Assembly: GCA_026122225.1 (NCBI GenBank)
Contig: JANEZZ010002882.1
Coordinates: forward strand, 1,054,001 to 1,118,000
Origin: Heloderma charlesbogerti
Taxonomy: Eukaryota; Chordata; Lepidosauria; Squamata; Helodermatidae
DNA length: 64,000 nucleotides
Reading direction: 5' to 3'
A program made the position numbers and the translations under genes. Below are positions 27,301 to 36,300 of the stretch, piece after piece. A model generated the notes under the pieces. It was not told the origin of the DNA. It worked only from the letters and a program-made list of their open reading frames with translations, and did no database searches. Each line of letters opens with the position of its first letter. Positions within the stretch are counted from its first letter, which is position 1.

Positions 27301-30300
27301 ATTCCAAAGAAAGGGGGTCACCATGCTGAAGGGTCTTCTCCTGCTGGACTCCCGATCTGGCCATAGGTCCATATGGAACCACCAAGAGCAAGCTCTCCAA
27401 TGACCTCAGCGACCAGGCAGGTTGGTAAGGGAGAAGGTGCTTTCTCATGCACCCTGGTCCCAAGTTCTTTAGGGCTTTGTACACTAGTACCAAAACCTTA
27501 AACCTGGCCCGGTAGCGAATAGGCAGCCAGTGCAGTTCCCTCAGCAAAGGCGTTACATGCTGGAAAGGGGCAGCTCCTGACAACCACTGAGCTGCTGCCT
27601 TCTGCACTAGCTCCAGCTTCTGAACCAGCCTTAAGGGCAGCCCCACATGGAGGGCATTGCAGTAACCCAGCCTTGGGGTTACTAGTGTTTGTACCACTTT
27701 GGTCATGCTATCCCTGTCGAGGAGAGGTCATAGCTGGAGAACCAGCTGAAGCTGGTAAAAGGCACTCCGAGCCGTCAGAGCCACTTGGGCTTCCACCGAC
27801 AATAACGGATCTAGGCGTACCCCCAGAGTACGAACCTGCTCCTTCAGAGGGAGCGTAATCCCATCCAGAACCGGCAATAAGTCTATCTCCTGGACTCAGG
27901 AACCACTCACCCACAGGGCTTCCATCTTGTCAGGATTCAGTTTCAGGTTATTGGCCATCATCCAGCCCATTGCTGAGTTCAGACACTGGTCCAGTACTTG
28001 CACAGCCTCTCCTGATTCAGATGTCACAGTGAGATAGAGCTGTGTGTTTTCAGCATACTGATGGCACTTGGCTCCAGATCCCCTAATGACTGCTCCCAGC
28101 AACTTCATATAGATGTTAAATAACATTGGGGACAAGATGGTACCCTGCGGAACCCCATAGCTCAACTTGGCTCAACTGCCAAGGGGCCAAGGAATGGTCA
28201 CCCAATGTTACTTTCTGAAATCAGCCTTGCAAGTAGGACTGGAACCACTGTAACACAGTGCCTCCGATACCCATCCCACAGAGTTGATCCAGGAGGATAC
28301 CATGGTCAATGGTATCAAAAGCCGATGAGGGATCAAATCGAAGTAACAGGGTTGCACTCCCCCTGTCCCTCTCTCGATAAAGGTCATCCATCAGGGTGAC
28401 CAAGGCTGATTCAGTCCTGTAACCAGGACAAAACCCAGACTGAAGTGGGTCTAGATAATCAGTATCCTCCAAGAGTGCCTCTAGTTGTTCCACCACTACC
28501 ATCTCCAGAACCTTCCCCAAAAAGGGGGTATTTGCAACGGGGCGATAGTTGTCTAATACCATTGGGCCAAGAGTGGGCTTCTTCAGCTCTACTGCCTCCT
28601 TAAGGACAACAGGGACCACCCAAAGGGAAGCATTCACCATGTCCTGGACCCACACAGTCATACCCCCTTGGCTAGCTTTTATTAGCCAGACAAGGCAAGG
28701 ATCGAGAGGGCACATGGTCAGTTGCACTGCTGCAAGCATCTTGTCCACATCATCAGGCTGCCACAACTGAAACTGATCCCACAAAATTGGGCAGATGGTA
28801 GCATCAGAGACCTCAACTGGAGCTGCACTAACAGCATCAAGCTTGTTGTGAAGACAAGCAGTTTTGTCCTCAAAGTGTGATTAAAAAAAGTCACAGTGGG
28901 TCCTTGAGGGGACCACGGCCCCATTTGCTGGGGAGTGTTAACAGCCCCCAGACCAGCCAAAAGAGCTCCACTGGACAGCTACTTGAGGACACAATGGAGA
29001 CAGCAAAGTAAGTCTTTTTTGCTGCCCGCACCACCATACAATAGGCATGATTATGTGCTGTAGAGTGTGCTTGGTTATCTTCGCTTCGAGACTTGTGCCA
29101 TTTGCGCTCTAGCTGACATCCAGCGTGTTTCATTGCCTGTAGCTCCCCAGTATACCAGGGAGCAGAACAGGTTCCACAGTACTGGAAAGGGCACTCTGGT
29201 GCAATCGAGTCGATGGCCCTCCGCATCTCACTGCTCCACAGTGAGGCTAGGGTCTCAGCTGGAACACCAGCTTTTTCTACTGGGAAATCCCCCAAAGCAT
29301 TCAAAAATCCATCAGAAAGAGGCATGCTCCCTTAACAGGTTTATCATGACACACCAATTTTCTATGTGGAACTGAGCTTCTTCCACCCCCATCCCTCCCG
29401 CTCTACCAACAGTATAATCTTCTCACACATGCCTTTGTTCAGTCGTGTCCGACTCTTCGTGACCTACTTGGAATTCAGAGTTCACTGCAAGTACACACTG
29501 GCATGGAAGTAACCCAAACAGCAAACAAGGGTATGTAGCAAATGAGCCTTTCAGTTTGCCAGCCCCCTTTCTTGACCCTCTTCAGCAACCTTGCTACCAC
29601 AACACTTTTTTCCAAGACAGATGACCACTTGTGTCTCCTGGCTCTTTCACACAGGCAGAGAGCTGAAAGATTGCCCTAGTACTGTTTAGGTTAAGCAAAC
29701 AGTTGGGGATGCTAAAAACTAGGAGAAAACATAGGGACAGAATTACCCACAGAAGATAGGAAAAAGAAGAAAAAGGAAAAAGTTTGGGGGAAGTCTTATG
29801 AAGTAATTTCACTTCTCATTCTTAAAAATAAAAGATTATAGGGATATTCATTTCTCAGCCTTTTTCTCTAGAAATTGTGATTTTTGTTTCTATATTAAAT
29901 GCAGAGGTCTAGATGCTATTTGAAAGTCTAGATTATATAAGTATTGCTTTGATTTACCATAATGTTGATAGTTTCTCTTAAGCTTTTGTTTTATTTTTTT
30001 CTTATTTGCCAGTTGATAGGAATTTGAGGGTGCAAGAAGTTTGCAGTTCTACATTGCTCTGGGTATTTTTTAAATTATTGCCTGAATGAAAATGGAAGAA
30101 TCCATACTTTTTCACTTTATGAATATACCGCTGAGTTTTATTAAACATACTGCTGAGTTATGCATGTTTCATATTCTTAAGACTGGTAAATAAGGTGCTG
30201 GTTTGCAAGATACTGCAGCAAAGGTGAGCAACTACTCTGTGGCCTTCGTGCGTGCACTCGCCTGAGGCTGTGTGAGCCCAAGAGGAATAGGCTGTTGCTG

Positions 30301-33300
30301 TTCCTCCTCCTCCTCTGAAAAGTAATGATTAGGAATCAACAGGGCATCTTGTTGCCTGGGACTTGCCCAGCTTTATTTTTCACCTTGAGCTTTTGAGAGT
30401 AAAAACCCCTACAAAAATAATAGAGAACAAAACTTGTCTTGAACATTTCAGGAGATAAAACAATTTCCTGGGTAATGTTCGCAAAATTTGAATGCAAGCA
30501 CAATCATATTTTCACATAGCAGATGACATGGAAAAGCAGCACACCAAAGAGTATCTCTTGAGAAATCATCTTGAATACCCACTGGTGCATTGCCAAACTT
30601 CGGAAAGCATTGGTCTCCCCCAACTATGACAGATGGGTGGACCAGTCAAGCAGGGCTGTGTTTCTTGCATGAATGATACAAGGTGGCACTGAATTTGGGC
30701 TGAGGCCTTGCCCTGACATCTTGGGGCAGAGGTTTCTGGAGTGCTAGGAGCGGCTGAATCCTCCATGCTGACTAAGGAAAAAAAGGGACCCTGAGAATTT
30801 ATCTTCTCAGTTCTTGCTAGACTCAGAAAGACCACCTGCAAGGGCTCTCAAAAAATGTGTGCTCCAGAAATGGGGCTGGTTGCTCAGTTGGCCTTTAATC
30901 TGGTGGCATCAACCTGCTCCGTCCCACCTCAATCTTTGCATTTCTATTCAAAATGGTATTGCTGAAGTCATTCAATTCTTGCAGTTTAGAATTAATTGTA
31001 GGTTATCTGTGGATTGTTTAATGCACAATTAACCTAAAGTGTCCAGGTTCAGATATCACATAGCAACCCGTGATCAGCCTGATGGGGTTTTGAATATTCA
31101 AAATGGCAGCAGAATGCATCCTGCACATGCCACAGCAAATCATGGGTTAATTAATTAACCCATGATTTGCTGCTATTATGTACAAACTGGGTAAAAATCT
31201 GTAAAAAACTTCTTTCCACCTTCAGGATCCAGCACAAACTCCTGGCTTTTCTTAGAAGTTCTCCACAGCAGTGCCCCACCTTGTCTTTCTGTCCTTATTT
31301 CCCACTATACTCCTCCACCCTCAGCTACACACTCTCAACTTATTTACCCATTTTCTGTTACCTGGAACTCCAAGAACATCTAATTGTTCTTCCTCCCTCA
31401 AAATCTACCTTCTCCATTAATTATATGGCTTCACCCCGAATCCATAACTGTAACGAGGCCTGATGTACAACTGCATTTGCTCACATTCATTTCTCCCCAT
31501 TTCTCTCCTCCTTTCATCACCTCCCCCACAGTCAAAATTCCAAGCTCTTCAGGGCAGGGATCTGAGTTTTGCTTACACTACTCTGCAAAGCATGCCACTA
31601 CAGTATGCTATAATCATGTGAAATGATACAACACAGTCACTGCAGCAAGGAGGGAAGAGTGACTTCAAGAGACAGGGGTATAACAGACTTCCCCTTGCAA
31701 TTACCCCTCCCATCTCCAAATCTGTGTTGAGATACAAGCCAGCATCAAATTAGATTGCAAGTTTCTTAATACTCAACTTGCAGAAACTCATCCTCCAAAT
31801 CTCAGTGTATTTTGACAAACCCTTATTTTAAGAATGGGAAGACAAAACAACCTGTAGCTTAGCCCTTTGTGCCAAGTATGGGAATGCTTCCTTTCCTTTT
31901 CCAAGGACACTATTGTAATTACAAAGATTAACGTAACATTATCAGAAGTTCAGTTAGAATTAGGTTACAATGTGGTTACTGAATTTGTCAGTACAAATAC
32001 AGGTTACCATGGCTCAGAAGAGGAAAAAGGTATCCTATCCGCAACAGAAATTCCTATTTTACTCTAAGAAAAATAAACAGGCAAGTTGAAAGTCTATTTG
32101 TTTAGGATAGTTGGAAATTATAATAGCTAAAGCATTTTTGCAACAATAGTTCATATGAAATCCCATACATTATTCTTACTGATAAGTTTTAATGTTTCAA
32201 ATTATGCTGTGAACTACCTCAGATGTTTTGTTAATGAAAAGGTGGGATATAAGTGAATAAATAAACTGAAGAGCTGGGGGAATTTGCTTACTGTTATTTC
32301 AACCTATCCTTGGAAGTGATCTGTTTTGTTGTTACCCACTATGTTAGGGTACACCTTACTACTATCTATTTCAGAACTAGTGTCTTCAGTAGTAAATAGC
32401 TATCACATTAACTTCTAGCAACAACTGTTCAGTAGACAACTTGATAATGTGTACTTATATTTTGCAATTTCTGCAACAGGAGTTACCACCAACCAGAGAC
32501 TTTTGCTCTTTCAGCAGAAGCATGAAGTTGTGGAAACTTGGGAAACATTATATTGTTATTGCAAACCATAATAATATTTTGGTATTATATACTGCTCTCC
32601 CCAAGTATTCTGAGCACTTCAACATTCCATTTTTGACAATTTCTCTATCACCAAGTAACATAGGCCAGTATTATTGCCATTCTATAGAGAAGAGCCTGAG
32701 ACAAGGAAATAGCAGCTTGACAAAGGCCTCCCAGAATAAACTGAGATTTGAACTACAGACTTCCCTCTCAGAGTTCATGCTCTTCACCACTACTCTAGCT
32801 ATGAACACTGAGGGATAACTGAGCAGCTGCTCTCTGACTTTTCTTTTAAACAAGCCCAAAGGAGTTTATTCTTTATGCATGAGGTTCATAACAGTTGTTA
32901 AAAGAGGGATTTTTAGAAAGCACACGTCAAAACATTTCACACAAACTGAAAATGCTTCCTGTATATTTGTCTGCAAAGTATTATTTGGGAAAATGTGTCC
33001 TGATTACAACATTCAATATTTCATATGGTTCTAAAAGCCTATTACACAGATAAACAAAAACCAGTTTAATTCAGAAACAATTAAGGTAAGAAAACTGTCC
33101 TGTACTTCACAGCTTTGGCTAATGTTGGGCTTTTAGGGAGCAAAAATAAAATACTGTTAAGTTGGGATTTTCTAAGATCTCAAGATGTTGCCTGACAACT
33201 CCACCAAATGAGCAAGCAAAAATAGCCTGTTCCTGTAGGTTAGATAAAGCATACCAGACCAGTCTAAACACAAACAGGAAAATTTAAGATGTCTTCAAAA

Positions 33301-36300
33301 TACAAATCTCAAGTACATGAGTACTCCCAGTTTCATGTCATCAGCAAGTGCCAGCAAAAACTGATAGCCTACCACTCTCTACCAGCATCCAGAAAGCAAA
33401 GAATCAGGATTTGGCCTTCATGAAGATCCAATATTAGCAGAGACCAGTTCTTAAGACCAGGAGCACACCCTCCCGCCTCACCTGCAACAAGCAGCAATTC
33501 TTGGAAATATCTCTGGTTGAAAGAATATGCAAGCTCTTGAATCACGTAATTACTTTGCTGACTGCAGGGCTGAAAAGTTGAGATGGGTTTCCATTCTGAG
33601 CTCAAACAGAGAAAATGCTCCCAAGAACGGTCTTATCTTGAAAGCTTGCAGATTTTGAGGCATCAATATTTCCTAGCCACAAAGCCAAACAAATCCACTC
33701 GCATCCTTTGTAGAAGAAAGTAAACACAATCCCTTACAGTCAGCCATCAAAGATCTATGACACAAAGGCCCAATTCAGATTATGGTTTAGAGACCCTGGT
33801 TTAGGTCAGGGGTTAGCCAACTTGTGGCACTCCAGATGGTTTGGCCTACAACACCCATCATCCATTACTACTGACTACACTGGCTACGGCTGATGGGATC
33901 TGGTAGGCCAAACCACTTGCAGGGCCACGAGTTGTCCATGCCTGGTTTAGGTGATCTGCATTAAGCTACAGCAAACCTCAAGCCTTTGTGCTCCCCACTC
34001 CTTGTCCACATATGAGGAGAAGGGTGATAAGTTCTGTTTTTACTTTAGAAATCAAGTTCCATGTTATATCCAACCTTGGGCAACTGTGGTTTGTTCTAAC
34101 TACAGTTAGTTAAACCAGGATCTGAAACCAGTTTGTTAATACTTAACATCTGTATAGCACTTCCAAGTGTCCACATGCACTGTCCAGCTGTAATCCTTAC
34201 AACAAGCCTGTAAGGTAAGTTAGCACTGTCCCACGTATTTCGGGGGGGGGGGGGCTGAGGCTGAGAGAGGGCAGCTTCCCTAAGGCCACCTAGTGAGTTC
34301 ATGGTAGAAGTGGGAATTTAACTGGGGATTCCCTAATTTATAGTTCTTTGCAACCGCTTTACATCAGCTCTTTAACCCTGCTTTGTTTCAACAAACTTCA
34401 GTTAGAGCAAACCACAGCTCACAGAGTTTGGATGCTACGTAACATAGAGCTATAATTTGTTCTAAAGTAAAAGCAGGAGCTTACACTTTCCTTCTCTCAC
34501 ACATGGAGGAAGAAAGGTGAAAGGCAGTGCCAAAGATGGTTTCAGATCACCTGAATCAAGGTTCAGGTGACTGTACTGGGCCAGCATACTGTACTGAAAC
34601 ACATCAAACTCAATGTAAAGCAATCCCCAAATAGTTGTAAGGATGACCTGACTTGCTCCCTCAGCAATTCAAAGAACTGAAAGTTCCAGAATGTAATTTA
34701 TATCTTACAAATTGTGAGCTTCATTGACTAGGTTCCTTTTTTGTACTATGAATCCACTATTTAGTCCAATTTTTAAAGTATACTGGAGACAGAAAAGGAT
34801 GCCAACACACACATAATTGCAATCATGGTTGTTCTCTTACAGGAATAGTGGGCTATGGCTTATTATATATTATCAGGCAAGGTGAAACTTAAACCACCAT
34901 GCTATTAACCTTACAAATAACCTCAATAGTAGAGATCACATGTTTCAAGTCTAGTTTCAGACCTTGAGGAGACAAATCCTAAATGTGTGTTGGTTGATGG
35001 AAAGTTTATTTTAAGTGCAAATTCTCAGACACTTAGGATTATATCCAGTATCACTCCTACTTAGAGCAGACCCACTGAAATGAATGGGACTTTAGAGTAG
35101 ACTAACAATAGGTACAATCTTTAAAGTAAACACACAAAATCCTACTGAAGTTTTGTAGAGTAAGAACTGAAACCTTCAGCAATGTGCCACTGTTCAAATA
35201 AAGCACAATGAAAAGGGATGGTAGTTACCGTAATACTCTGTTTGAAGTGCTTTATCAATCCTTGATGGGTTTGCAATAATCATAGGCATATTTAGTTAAG
35301 AATAAGTCCTACAGAGCTGAATCAAACCACTCCCAATTATGCTTAAGATTGTACAGCTTCCCTACTTATAGTATTCCAAGTTGAGTAAATATTGTACTCA
35401 CAAAAGCTTCCATATGCACTTTGTAAAATTTACAAGTAGAATGGTAATAAAACAATTCCAAGTGTCAGTATCTTAACTGAAACCAGCTAAGCTAGAATGG
35501 TTATGTGAAAAGGGCTGACCTCTCTCTCCTACCACACAGGAGTTAAAGCTTTCTTTCTGATTTTCTTTGCAAATGTTTTGTACTAAAACATTTTTAGCCA
35601 CAAAAATCTAATGTTGTTTTAAGGGATAAGCCTCTATACAGTAAGAACCTGTATGCTCAATCAGAAACCAACCCACACTGTGTTTATCAGCTCTTGTTTC
35701 CAAGACCCACACCCTTCCTGATACTTCCTGATAGCAGTTGCTGGTAGGAAATTCTATTACATCACCTCAAAGCTTATATTATCAAGACTGCACCTCGTTG
35801 CCTTTTTAAATATGAAGTGTTCCACTGTTTGTGAGAAAAACTAGGAGTCCGCTCATGGCACCTAACATTTCTTACAGCATTACCTATTTTGGACTAGAGC
35901 CCAATTCATCAGGCTCTACTCCATGAAAGCTTGCACCAGAATAATCTGTAGTGGACTAGTACAGAAGCAGATCTGAAATGTGTCACCGTTTTAAGGAATC
36001 ACATGAGATTATACTGACTCAATTGTATGCCAAAGAGCAAAGTGGAACCAGGATACTCGCCAGTAACTACACAATATAGGATAGCCCAACACATAGAAAG
36101 TTGTTTACACTCTGTGCCTTCTATTACAATTACTTCTAGAGTAGCTTCCATCTTAGCTTACTATAAACAATATATAAAAGTCTTGTGGCACCTAGAGAGC
36201 TTCAGCTATTGGGCAGTATAGAAACATAATGAACAAATACATTAAACCCTAAAATTGTAATGGAAGTTTTCACAGACTAGAGCCTACTTCACAGGCTCCA

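Noticed and set aside
34242..34254. Run of 13 G as a possible G-quadruplex switch
   Set aside because: It is a single homopolymer inside a decayed SINE, without the spaced G-tract pattern or a gene relation.
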